Positions 23,496 through 34,217 of a stretch of 64,000 nucleotides of DNA are shown here, in pieces (position 1 is the first letter of the stretch; each line of letters begins with the position of its first letter). The stretch is taken from NCBI GenBank assembly GCA_039707655.1, contig CM077666.1, positions 398,989,886-399,053,885 on the forward strand. Direction: 5' to 3'. The notes under the pieces were generated by a model that saw only the letters and a list, made by a program, of their open reading frames with translations, had not been told where the DNA came from and did no database searches. Origin of the DNA: Elymus sibiricus. Lineage: Eukaryota; Streptophyta; Magnoliopsida; Poales; Poaceae. A program made the position numbers and the translations under genes.

Positions 23496-24670
23496 TTAGT
23501 CATCCTTGGATGAGAAGAACTGCAGAATTTTTGTTGACATATCTGGGAATATGCGAGTTGGACGATAGTCTTTGTCAAGGCAAACAACGGTTCCTTTGGC
23601 TTCCAGTACGAGCTGCAAGGAGTTCAAAATGTGAGATATACACGACAATGCTTAGAAATATAGTTGATAATAGACCACGAATTTGAGTACCTTATGTTGG
23701 AACACTTGGCACATGCACAAGATTGATAGTAAATGCATACCTTATGATCTTGCAGTGTCTCAATTGTGTGCGCAAAGATCACTCTTTACACCTTTGATTT
23801 GCCCGAGCTTCACCTTGATGACAAACCTGTCACCACTCTGGTAAAACTAGATAAACTTACTGAGTTTTCTTGTATGATATGGTATATCTGACGTACATGA
23901 ATCTGACTAGGAAAATCATGTGTTGGTGAACTATATTATGGTATCTCTATCGCATGTCTATCTGAATTGATAAACTTGATCTTTGTATCTTCTATTTATT
24001 AAATCCTTAAGGAATTTCATTTCAGTTTCAGCACCTATGTTTTCTGTGTTGTGCTGTGCTTTAGCAAAACGTACCCTTAAAGGTGCAATGTACTTTAGTT
24101 GTACTTCTGAAAGAGCGAGTGCATTGCCTTTGGATGTTATCGCGTCTACACTGATTCCGAGGCTTTCGAATAGCTTGTCATGACCTGTTACAACATGAAG
24201 GTTATATGTAGATCATTTGACTTTGGAAGGATCCGCAGCACTTAAAAATTGACATGGCTAACCATTTTGAATGTAGCTACTGTTGACAGCATTGTGGACA
24301 ACACCATATCGGTCAAGTTCCGTGTCATGAACTTTCATCTCAACTTCGAAATATTTGTCTTTCCTGACATAGCAGATAGTATTAGCAAGCACACCAATAT
24401 AATATCTTTGCTACAATAAAATAACAGAAGAGGGATGGTCTCAGAGAACCTTATACTGTAATCCTGGTTTCTGTTCACAGTAGTCACAGTTTGTAGGGGG
24501 CTGGATGCTCTAGGAGCAGCCTTGACCTTGTGCTGGAGGAGATATGCTTGGCCAAATGGCATCACAAGTTGGCAGTAGTTGGATCTTCCTCCACCAGCAG
24601 CATATACCCGGCGTGGATGTTGAGGGAACTGGTGGGTGGCAAGAGGAATGAGGGCGCCTATCTGCTGCAT
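23496..24670 (-). pseudogene. Acyl-lipid (acyl-ACP) thioesterase copy, frameshifted
   Basis: Five exons match the intact paralogue at 46180-47838 in splice phase: 24450-24670, 24263-24363 (101 nt), 24075-24184 (110 nt), 23741-23837 and 23496-23612. Exon 4 is 97 nt here and 96 nt in the paralogue. The extra base, within GGTGTAAAGAGTG near 23785, shifts frame and gives a stop after CAHN. If the base is ignored the protein continues normally to FFSSKDD. The family is the plant single-hotdog acyl-lipid thioesterases (Arabidopsis ALT1-4), which release fatty or beta-keto fatty acids from acyl-ACP in plastids. The active-site stretch is also altered: [10 protein letters not shown] for [10 protein letters not shown], and YIQNGGHD for YCQHGRHE. 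Unless the base is an assembly error, this copy is dead. The N-terminal 73 residues look like a transit peptide. Confidence 0.85.
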
Positions 24671-25440
24671 TGTGGATACCGATGTTGTTTGTTATTAGTG
24701 GCGATGCTGCTACTTATAGGGATCGTGATTTTAGAAGGCACCTGATTCTTGGACATTCTCCGTAGACTTTCAGTCTGATACTCTGAGCGTACACCTCTAC
24801 ATTTCTAAACGAGTGTGCTGGTGATATTATTTGGCCTACAAAGGACATTGACTTCTGGATTTGGTGTTTGAACTGTTGAGTGTGATTCAGTTACACACAG
24901 CTGATCTGATCTGATTTAGTTCCAGTAAGGTACAGCAAGCCTGAAGATGGGGGCGTAGTCTTCTAAAATTTCTGAACTTGTGCGCCGTAGACATCCGTTG
25001 GCCTGCAGAGAGGATTAACTTCTGAATTTTAACTTTGAGCGTGTGAGTGGTTACACATGTCAGATCATCAAATTTTTTTGAACACAGTCAGATCATCATT
25101 TTTGCTGGCTGCCAATTTCATCTGCCATGGGATCGTACAGGTCTTCTACTGTGCCTTCTTGATCCTGTAGTTTAGAGAATTAAAATTTTCAATATATTCT
25201 CGTTTCTTAAGATGCTACTCCTATCTGTTAGTCTGATCCCACGGCACTGCGTGATATTAAGCGTTTCACTTGTTCAAAGGATTGCATTGGAAAGTGCAGG
25301 GCTAGTACTACCAATCCACTCCATCGCGAAATCAGTTATCTACCTGGTGTTAGACGCTGTTGTGGTCACGGCACACTACTCCAACAGCTCCATAGCCATC
25401 ATTTCTGGACATAGCTGCGCCAACATTGATCTTAACCCTT
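24671..25440. other. Intergenic DNA with one micro-retroposon scar
   Basis: This is the upstream region of the thioesterase pseudogene. No gene recognised; the frame at 25212-25451 has no known domain. Confidence 0.45.
25071..25086 (-). mobile_element. Micro-retroposon scar (minus strand)
   Basis: On the minus strand the insert reads TGTGTTC followed by seven A and TT. A perfect 12-bp direct repeat GTCAGATCATCA flanks it at 25059-25070 and 25087-25098. Confidence 0.55.
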
Positions 25441-25463
25441 TTTTAGGGTAACCAAGGACTTTA

Positions 25464-25824
25464 TTCAAAGTTCAAAATATCCGGAATACAAGCAACATCC
25501 GGTAAAACCCCTAGCCACACATGGTGACCCGCTGAAAGAGACGCAGCTCCTTTTGCTAAAGAGTGGGCTTCAAAATTATTCTCCCTATGCTGAAAATAAA
25601 ATTCTAAATGAGTAAAGTTTCTCCTACTAGAATTGATCTTCTCCATTCTTGATCTTTGATATAACTTCTAAGCAATCCGAAGCATTGACCAAACTCTGAA
25701 GATTAAGATCTTGCGCAAGGGCAGGAGCCTCGCTAGCAGCCTGGGCTGAAGTGGACACTAGCAGTACTCGGCTGATTGCACTTAAGGCCCAACTTAGATC
25801 ACACCAGAGTCCACACGCAGTCAC
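25464..25824 (-). pseudogene. RNase H domain fragment of a retroelement, frameshifted
   Basis: Two minus-strand frames join in family order. The first (25824 to 25627) contains NLQSLVNASDCLEVISKIKN and the second (from 25646) contains HRENNFEAHSLAKGAASL and HHVWLGVLPDVACIP before a stop near 25461. These are the middle and C-terminal parts of the plant RNase H-like domain found at the end of non-LTR retroelements. The N-terminal catalytic part is missing and a frameshift lies near 25640. T-rich sequence at 25438-25446 could be the reverse of a poly(A) tail. Confidence 0.7.
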
Positions 25825-25869
25825 GCAGCCACCACCTCAATGTTGAATGAAAAAGAAAAAACAAAGTAC

Positions 25870-26523
25870 CAGAGCTTATAGCTGTTACGAGTTGGTACCT
25901 TTGGTGGCAGAGAAGAGGTTCAATCCCCGGAACAAACAGGCCAGGCAATACAAGCCTTGTCTCTGAATTATGTACGTGCAGCCTGTAAACCGGTGGTGAC
26001 CCCTCGTGTGGATCGATGGAAGAAACCACTCCAGAACCAAGTAGCTTTGAATGTGGATGCTGCTTTTTCAGAAGAGGATCATACGGGGGCTTGTGGAGCA
26101 ATCCTGCGGGATTATAGGGGCTTATTCATTGGAGCTGCGACGACAAAACTTGATTATGTAGCTGATGTGTTGTCGGCTGAGGCTGCAGCTCTACGGGAGG
26201 GTCTCAAACTCGCAAACACGGCTGGTTGTAATTTTGTTCGAGTTCAAACAGACAGCCTAATTCTTGTGGAGGCTCTACAACAAAACTTGGGGCATTCGAT
26301 GATCGCAGCGCCAATCCTAGAAGATTGCAGGTTACTACTAGTTGATTTTGGGAAGGTCGTTCTAGAGCATTGTAATCGGGACTCTAATAAGGTAGCTCAT
26401 GTGCTAGCGCAAAATGGCCGTGTTGATCCACCAAACTTGTGGTTGGACTCACCGCCCTCTTTTATTTCTGAACTATTAGCAAACGATGTAAGCGTTATTT
26501 GATTTAATAAAGCTAGCCATGAT
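25870..26523 (+). mobile_element. 5'-truncated LINE with RNase H domain, 17-bp target duplication
   Basis: A perfect 17-bp direct repeat AAGAAAAAACAAAGTAC flanks the insert at 25853-25869 and 26524-26540. Inside, the frame at 25957-26502 encodes an RNase H type 1 domain with its acidic residues in place: Asp in LNVDAAFS, Glu in SAEAAALREGL, Asp in VQTDSL and Asp in NRDSNKVAH. The domain is uninterrupted for 181 codons, so the insertion looks recent or the frame is conserved. It carries only the last part of a LINE polyprotein, as expected after incomplete reverse transcription. A 3' AATAAA signal (GATTTAATAAAGC) precedes the tail. A domesticated stand-alone RNase H protein is possible but less likely. 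Confidence 0.82.
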
Positions 26524-26636
26524 AAGAAAAAACAAAGTACTGACTGAATCGATGGGTTTCTATCTCGCCAAATCGATCCCCTCCCACTCCCAACCCCGAC
26601 TCTGGAGCCCTAGCCAGCAGCGATTGCTGCGCCGCC

Positions 26637-26760
26637 GCCCGCCGCTCCGTGCGGCTCCACCGCCTGCCGCTCCGCGCAGCTGCTGTATTCCGAGCGCCGC
26701 CCGCCGCTCCGTGCGGCTCCACCGCCTGCCGCTCCGCGCAGCTGCTGTATTCCGAGCGCC
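26637..26760. repeat. 62-bp tandem duplication upstream of the WDR76-like gene
   Basis: Two nearly identical GC-rich units (26637-26698 and 26699-26760) contain GCCGCTCCGTGCGGCTCC and AGCTGCTGTATTCCGAGCG. It lies about 200 bp upstream of the start codon and may be in the promoter or leader. Confidence 0.85.
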
Positions 26761-26958
26761 GCCCGCTGGTGTCTGCTGCGCCACCTCCTTCTGCTCCGTG
26801 CCGCTGCTGCCCGCTGAGCCACCGCCCGAGGTTGAGAAGGTCGTAGCTTTGGCGGCAGCGGCACTACCTTCGGCGCTGGTACCTAAATTTTTGTAGGCCT
26901 AAAATGTTCCTCCTGGCTAAATTTGATTCCTGGGTCCGCCACTGTCCAGGGGTGAATA

Positions 26959-29900
26959 ATGGCGTCGCGGCAGGCCGCCGGTCTCACCGACTACGAACGC
27001 CTCCGCGAGGAGAACATCCGCCGCAACGAGGTCATCCTCGCCTCCCTCCGCCGCAAGGCCGACGAGCTCTCGGCCGCCATCAAGTCCTCGTCTAAACGAG
27101 GACGCCCCAGTAATCAGCCCCGCAAGAAGCCCGCCACCAAGACAAGCCCCGGCGAACTCCGCCGCTCCCTCCGACTCTCTCAACTCCCCCCCTCCCACTC
27201 CCCAGACGCCGAGCCCACGCCCGGCCCCCCTCCGGTGCCCCGCAGCACCAGCTTCTCCTCCTCGCTCGCATCCTCCATCATCGAGTCCGCCTCGCTTGCA
27301 CCACCTGCCAAGGTTCGGGCGGAAGATTTCGATGCCGGGAAGGAGCTCGTGCTGACGCCTGCGAACGTTAGGAAGGTGGTGCCTGACAGGATACTTGGGG
27401 TTCGGGTCCTGCCGCTGGTTGACCGGACCGTGGTTGCAGCGGGGAACAAGTTGGGGAATATTGGGTTCTGGGTTGTGGACGGCATGGTGGAAGATGAGGA
27501 TGGCGACGGTGCAGATGGGGTGTTCGAGTATCTCCCTCACAGGGGCCCTGTGCCAGCAATCGTGGCGCACCCTGCCGCGCCACAGAAGGTGATGGCTCCC
27601 TGTTTTTCTGCTCTTTTACTGGTTTTCTGATTAGTGATTTAACATTTGGAATTTAAGTTAATTGTATGGTGTTCACTTCAATTGAGTGGCTGGATAGCAT
27701 GAACACAGGATTTGGTAAGAGTAAATTGCACTTCTCTTTGATAACTTGTGCATAAATCTTTTACGCACATAACTTCGCAGTTCACTAAAAGAACTCATAA
27801 GTCTCCTGTTAACCGAACTCACTATGTCGATGAGTTCGAAGCTGTGTAGATAAAGCAAATAGAAGTTTCTATTGTATGGGCAATTGTTTGTAGGGATGAT
27901 AATATTTAGCACTGTTACTAGTCATTGTATTGTTTCTAGGATGACATCTGTGAAATGAACTTATTGAAGAAAATTATTGCTGCTGCTTAACAGCTGAGAT
28001 TCGTATATTAGGTTATGGGGACTGCAGGGTTGGCTGGTCGATACTCTGGATTAATTGTCATATGAGGATAGGGAAACATTTTGATCGGTGTGTGTGTGGT
28101 GACCGTACAAAATGAGTCATGGGAGAGGGATGGAAGAAGGCAGGGGCAAGTAGTTGTTAAGGGAGACAGAGGGGCTTTAGATGTTGTTGGTGTTCTTCCT
28201 TATTAATCTTAAGCAGCTACTCCCTCGGTCCCAGAATAAGTGTCGTTGATTTAGTACAAAGTTAGTACAACTTTGTACTAAATCAGCGACACTTATTTTG
28301 GGACGGAGGGAGTAGAAGCTAATTCTAGGAACTTATTTCCCCAGAAGCATCCGGTAGCTACATCTGCTAATCATGTTTCAAGGTAGATCAACTAGGTTGT
28401 ATGCTCCTGTTTCTGATATGTCTAGTGTTGACAAGCATAAGCGTCTTCTGACAAGGTTGATGATAGGATGAGAAGACAATATATTCTAACAGTGATTTAT
28501 ATTTTGTTGAACATCTCCGCATTCAATCGTGATTCTAATTTTGTTGTCTTTCATCTGTTTGCCTTGTAGATTTACAGCTGTAGTTATGAGGGTGAAATTT
28601 GTCTTATGGACCTTGAGAAGGAGAGCTTTAATATGATCCAGTTGTGCGACTATCCTGTTTATTCGCTTTGTCAAGCACCAGATAGTCCTAGCTGCCTATA
28701 TTTTGGTGACGGAAATGGTGAACTGAAAATCCTCGATGAGCGGATGGGTAAGGTATCAACCACATGGGATTCACATGACAATACAATTAACTCAATAGAT
28801 TTTCATCTAGAGAAAAAACATATGCTTGCCACAAGTTCAACAGATCGAACAGCACGCATATGGGATCTCAGAAGGCTTAAAAGGAAGAAAGAAGAGAGCT
28901 TAAAGGTTCTAAAACATAATAGATCTGTTCAGTCAGCTTATTTCTCACCTAGTGGCTGCATGCTAGCAACAACAAGGTAACAATTTTCCTACACTTGCTG
29001 TGGTTAATGTCTGTTCTGTTGTTTGAAAGAAAAGACTTCCTGTTTGATTTGATGAATGTGTTTCTTTAACAACCATCACTTGTGATGAACTCTGATTGTG
29101 TCAATACATAGCTGATTCCAATTGGGACCTCAACAAGTCTTTTAGTATCTGTATGATGTTTATTTAAATAGTTTATGTTACTAGTATGCAATATGTATGT
29201 TTGCACAGGCTACTACGTAATACTATTTACCTTTCATTACTTCATGTGAATGTATTAGAAGAGAGAGAGAGAGAGGGGGGGGGGGGGTCCCCCATACAAA
29301 GTTCAAAAGAACAAGGACCAAACACGATTAGAGTGTCGAAAAACACGACGCATCAACAGTTCAACACCAAAAGAACGGTGAGCAGAAAAAAAAATCCTGT
29401 GACCGCTGAACCAAACTCATCCTGCTGAACCAGAAATTTGTGCCCACCTTGATCTGATTAACGACCTGCTGCGCCGGCGCGACCTTACCTTCAAACACCC
29501 AACTATTCCACTCGTTCCAAATTCCTCAGATGGCTAAAATGCGTAGGCAATCAAACTTCTTCCTGAAGACGTTATGTGCATCAATCTTCTAGCAGTGAAC
29601 CACCATGCTGAGAGCTGCATAACCAACAAGGGGACTGTGGTGGTATTTTCCCGATGGTATTCATGATGGGGTATCGGCGTATCGCACATAGCTGGTAATC
29701 TGGATGGGAAAAACTGAGAAAAAATATATGCTAAACCATCGGAACAGAGGGAGTACAATTCACATATATTAAGCATGCTTTGTCAGATTAAATCTAGACC
29801 TTTATAATCTGGACCCACCACATAATCGACAGATCATATCATGGTGTGGCTCGTTTGCCTCTTGTTTTAATAAAATAATAATAGCTTAGTTAACAGCCAT

Positions 29901-30648
29901 AAGGCAATATATGATAGAAAGACTTACTGTTTTCAGTTTTGTGTTATGCTTCAAACATTATATTAATTTTAACTACAGAAATGTCATTCTCTTTTGAATT
30001 GCAAAATATATGTTACAGTGCACTTATTTAATACTCCCTCCATTCACAAATATAATATGTTCTAACTTTTTTCTTAATCGGATGTATATAGACACGTTCT
30101 AGTGTGTTTGTTCACTCATTTGAGTCCGTATGTACTCCATATTGAAATATCCAAAACATCTTATATTTGTGAACAGAGGGAATAGTTTATGCAGAATTAT
30201 GTTGTTGGGCTTATTCTTTTTCTGTCCACTGTCCAGCCTCGATGATACTGTCCGAGTCTTTTGTGGGGATGACTTTGATAGGTCACACATTATCAAGCAT
30301 AATAACCAGACAGGCAGATGGATTTCTACGTTCAAGTACGATATCTTTTTTCACCTAGTGGCTAGCTTCATGGCCTTGCACGAATATCTCTTCACAAGCT
30401 AATTCGATTGTTGCAGGGCAATCTGGGGCTGGAACGACACCGACCTGTTTATTGGAAACATGAAAAGGGCAATAGATATTATCTCAGTTGGTGGCGATGA
30501 CAGTAGCCTCTCAGCTTCGAGCAGCGCATGCCTGGAGAGTGAACACATGACAGCCATCCCGTGCAGGTTTTCCGCGCATCCATATAAAGTTGGGCATCTT
30601 GCTTGCGCAAGCTCGGGCGGTAAGGTGTTCTTTTGGACCAGAGCTTGA
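26959..30648 (+). CDS. WDR76: WDR76/CMR1-type WD40-repeat protein
   Basis: There are four exons with consistent phases: 26959-27588, 28570-28976, 30237-30335 and 30417-30648, giving about 455 residues. The N-terminus (DYERLREENIRRNEVILASL) and a basic Ser/Pro-rich linker are typical of the family. A WD40 propeller follows: exon 2 has IYSCSYEGEICLMDLE, the WD box TDRTARIWDL and HNRSVQSAYFSPSG; exon 3 has LDDTVRVFCGDDF; exon 4 has AIWGWNDTDLFIGNMKRAID and ends HLACASSGGKVFFWTRA. WDR76 (yeast Cmr1) is a nuclear protein of DNA-damage response and protein quality control that associates with chromatin and, in animals, with CUL4-DDB1 ubiquitin ligase; the plant role is little studied. The start ATG opens a complete domain. 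Introns 1 and 2 hold Stowaway elements, and intron 2 also a LINE tail; neither touches the splice sites. Confidence 0.92.
28220..28312. mobile_element. Stowaway MITE in WDR76 intron 1
   Basis: The 93-bp nearly perfect hairpin has ends CTCCCTCGGTCCCAGAATAA and its inverse, with TA on both sides. The arms contain GATTTAGTACAAAGT and its complement. Confidence 0.92.
29270..29640 (-). mobile_element. Degraded LINE 3' fragment in WDR76 intron 2
   Basis: Minus-strand frames give MQLSAWWFTARRLMHI, then after interruption IVG-type sequence and FEGKVAPAQQVVNQI, resembling the region after the reverse transcriptase zinc knuckle of plant LINEs (A-W-W..A-R, then W-N-E-x-N). Stops and frame changes show it is dead. 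The 29262-29290 (AG)n(G)n tract borders it. Exact ends are unclear. Confidence 0.5.
30034..30182. mobile_element. Stowaway MITE in WDR76 intron 2
   Basis: The ends are CTCCCTCCATTCACAAATATAA and the inverse TTATATTTGTGAACAGAGGGAA, between TA dinucleotides, and it ends about 55 bp before exon 3. Confidence 0.88.
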
Positions 30649-31360
30649 ATTGAATCAACAAGTTCTCCGATGGCTGTCTTGCGAACTGTTGCCGGTTGTG
30701 TTAGTAGTAGTCATGCTAGGAGCATTGTTCATTCTGACAGTTGTAGCACCCAGTGCTTGTTTAGTATCCTGCTGAAGATTAGCATAGTCTACCATTCTTT
30801 CTTTCTAATGTTTTAGTTGGTGGAGCAGTTGAATTTTGTCAGAGAAACGCTGGGCAGCTGGTAACCGGTTTTCACTGGCTTGAGTATTTTCGAGCCCGTA
30901 TCCTTGCATTGTTCCCTGCCACTTCCTGATGCAAATCCTAGCTAGTTAGTGCGAACATAATTGATGTGGACATCCATTTTGGCTCTCAGGTCCAGATGCA
31001 CTTTGTTCTGAAGCACCGTTGCCTTGGGGATGCGTGTTCGTGGATGAATATTAGGCCGTAGAACAGTGCCTGTATGACACCGGCTGGAACGAATAACCTC
31101 TTAACTTCTAGAGGGCTTCAATCCTGTTTGGACATGTCATGCATACTATGGATCGCAACCAAGGAAGGCCTTTCCAAGGGCATCCCCTTGTTTCTCACCC
31201 AAATGTCCATTTGGGGGATTTGCACAAAAAACCCAATCCAAGGGCATCTTCCAATTGTCCTAATGATGTCCATTTCTCGATCCATTCTACGATTTCTCTT
31301 GAAATTTAGGGTAAAATCAGGGGAGCCCTATTTGTATGATGTCCGCCTCCATCTTAATTA
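30649..31360. other. 3' flank of the WDR76-like gene
   Basis: Probable 3' untranslated region followed by intergenic DNA. No other gene recognised. Confidence 0.5.
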
Positions 31361-31658
31361 GAGCATCTCTAACCGGACCAATTGGCCGAACTCACCCAAA
31401 TCCCCTCCAAAACCGTTGCCAACCCTCGCCCGACTCGACCTCTTCCTCTCTTCTACCTCGTCTGTGCTGCTCCTTGCCTAGCTTAGTCGTCGTCCCCACC
31501 CTAGATCTGTTGGCATCCCAACTCGAAGCGTCGCCCCCCCCCCCCGGCCGTTCTTGCCGCCCCAGGCACTGTTGTCACCCCGGACGCTGCCCCTGTACGT
31601 CCTACTTCGTCGGACATACACCTCACCCGCCATGTGTCCGACAAAAGAGGTTTTTTAA

Positions 31659-31800
31659 CATGCTCCCTCTTACCTCCTCTTTTCACATGAGAGGTAAGAG
31701 TATATAATAGATCTGAGTCGTTGATTTCATTAAGTAGTGGGTCTTATTAACTCTTACCTTCTTACCTCTCATGTGAAAAGAGGGGGTAAGAGGGAGCATG
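31659..31800. mobile_element. Hairpin MITE flanked by TTAA
   Basis: The 142-bp inverted-repeat element has ends CATGCTCCCTCTTACCTCCT and its inverse, and a near-perfect inner arm around CACATGAGAGGTAAGAG. TTAA lies on both sides, so a 3-bp (TAA) or 4-bp (TTAA) duplication is equally compatible. Tourist-type is likely. Confidence 0.8.
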
Positions 31801-32296
31801 TTAAAATTGCTGATTCTTTTTCTCATTTGTAGGCAAAACGATGGATTCGTCGGATGATGATTGATCACAGGGAGCTTGGTGACTACATATCCAAAGAGTT
31901 CATTGATTCGTTTGATTCAGATATCGACGACGACAAAGATGTTGAGGTGACGGTGGTGATGAGCATCTAGGAAGAGATGTAGAAGAAAGAGGAGCATGTT
32001 CTCAATTTTAAGGGTTCAGTGAAGGGCATGATAGTTGTTGCCTGAGATCGGATAAGTGGCGCAAAGATTCTCTACAACGACTACTTCAAACCTGTCCCAT
32101 TATTCCATGAGGGATTTTCTGGCATCGCTTCCGGGTAAGCAGTCATTTGTTCTTGTCATCTTGTGCATAGTGGATGTTGTGAAGAAATATGATCACTACT
32201 TCACGTGGAGGAAGGATTATTGCGTAAAATTCTCTCTCTCTCTCTCTCTCTCTTTCCTTTGCAGAAATGCACATGTGCTTTGAGTATTCTTACATA

Positions 32297-32552
32297 CTCC
32301 CTCCTTCCCAAAATATAAGGCGCCGTTTGACTTTTTTGGTCTTCGTTGCATAATTTTGACTATGATTTTCATGTAATGTATGTCTATAAAATTAGTATAC
32401 AGACATATGAAATAAAATTGTTTTACAAGACAAATACGACGATGCCATTTATACATGTTCAATCCATGTACTTTGATATATATTAGTGGTCAAAGTCGTG
32501 CATCAAAGACCGTGCAAAGTCAATCGCGCCTTATATTTTGGGAAGGAGGGAG
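32297..32552. mobile_element. Stowaway-type MITE inside the Harbinger pseudogene
   Basis: The ends are CTCCCTCCTTCCCAAAATAT and the inverse ATATTTTGGGAAGGAGGGAG, between TA dinucleotides. It is 256 bp and non-coding. Confidence 0.9.
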
Positions 32553-33796
32553 TATGATAAAGGCGCATATGCTGTTGATGAGTACTTCCAGATGGGGGAT
32601 AACACTGCATTGAGGGCATGTAGAAATTTTCCTACGTCGTGAAGGTGGTTGGACCGAAGTACTTGAGAAAACCAAATTCCGAGGACACAAACAAGTTAAT
32701 GACAATTGGAGTAGCAAGAGATTTTCCAGTTATGCTCGGTTCAGTCGATTGCATGCATTGGCAATGTAAAAACTGCCCGACAGGTTTGTGGGGCAGTACC
32801 AAGGTCACACCAAAGAGACCATCATCATACTCGGAGCAATGACATCAAAGGACTTGTAACTTTAGGGTGCTTTTTTGTTGCATGAGAGGTTCTAACAACA
32901 ACAACAATGTGCTTCAGTGATCTTGGTTGTTCAAAAGACTTTATGATGAGATGCTCTGACGTGCAACTACACCATCAACGGGCATGACTACATTATGGGG
33001 TACTACCTTGTCGTTGGTATCTATCCTCAGTGGGCGGCGTTTGTGAAGACTATGTCGGAAGTGGGGCTCCGGGGACCCAAAGGTTCGAACATTGGGGTGA
33101 GCTCGTTCTACCTCTCGTCTCCTACCACGGCTAAGCTACGACGAGGCTACGGCGAGAGTGCGCTAGCGAGGGGCGGACCGTGGACTCAGCGGTTTACCCA
33201 GGTTCGGGCCACCTTGCAGTGTAAAACCCTACTCCTGCTTGGTTGGGATTGCAATAGGCAAGAGTGTGTTCTCGCGTACAAGGTAGGAAGTGGTTGAATC
33301 GATCCCGGGGGGGTCCTCCTCTCTACAATGGCAGCACTGTCCCTTTATACCCGCCTTGGTCCTCTTCCCCCTCGAAAACTTAGGCGGGAAGGGTTGCCAC
33401 ACCTGGCGGTTTTGAAAGGGGACAGGCGCTCAGGCTATCCTGACTAAAGGTGGTCTTCGCCTGCCAAAGCATGATCCATGACGCGCCGGTGGGCTCGGTG
33501 ATGACCTCCGCCCTGTGCGCCCGCCGTCTTGGTCTTCTTTCGTCGATCGGGCAACCTTTGGGGTTGCTTTGGGGGGTAGACTGCTGACCTTGCTCCCTTA
33601 ACACCAAAGAGGAAACTATCCTCATCCGCCCCTGCTGGCGCGGCCTCTGTCGCCGCTCGTCGCCGCGCGCGTCACCCACGTGATGGGCACGAGACCGCGC
33701 GGCCGAGCCGAACAGCCTTCGTCTTGGGCGCCTTCAGGAGGCCGCCTCGGGAGGCCGCCTCGCGAGGGGGCCTTGCGAGGCCGCTGGTGAAGATGC

Positions 33797-34217
33797 TGAC
33801 GGTGTCCTGGACTAGGGGGTACTCAGCACATCGTCTCCAGACCAGGTGGGTTGAGCCGAGGACCCCCATGGCGGTTCATTCATGGGCCACTTCGGGCAGC
33901 CCATGACGCATACAAGGAAGACTCTACAAGACTTGGTGCACAAGCCGAAGACTCTCCTAAACCCTAGGCCTCCGGTACATTATATAAACCGAGGCCAGGC
34001 TAGTCAATAGATGATCTGATATTCATTAGAACAATCTCGTGGTAGATACATATACTCTGTACTACACCCCATATGAATACAATCAAAAGCAGGACGTAGG
34101 GTATTATCTCTTCGAGAGAGCTCGAACCTGGGTAAAATCCTGTGTCCATGTTACCATCGCTCCAAGACGCCTAGCTTAGGACCCCTACTACGAGATATGC
34201 TGGATTTAGAACCGACA
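33797..34217 (+). repeat. 5' LTR of the nested element
   Basis: This 421-bp sequence is about 97 percent identical by eye to 38696-39116. It is followed by CTGGTGCTTTCATTGAGAG, probably including the primer site; the tRNA is not identified. Confidence 0.92.

Larger units (their letters stand above)
31361..33052 (+). pseudogene. PIF/Harbinger element, left part, transposase degenerate
   Basis: The element starts GAGCATCTCTAACC directly after TTA, a Harbinger-type end and duplication. Transposase remnants on the plus strand, in order, are an N-terminal stretch with EHVLNFKGSVKG (about 32000), then LGSVDCMHWQCKNCPTG (32725-32780) with the first catalytic Asp, then YTINGHDYIMGYYLV and IYPQWAAFVKT at 32960-33050. 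Several stops interrupt it. At 33052 the sequence is cut by the gypsy element and resumes at 45389. A hairpin MITE (31659), a (CT)n tract (32227-32255) and a Stowaway element (32297) sit inside it. Confidence 0.85.
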
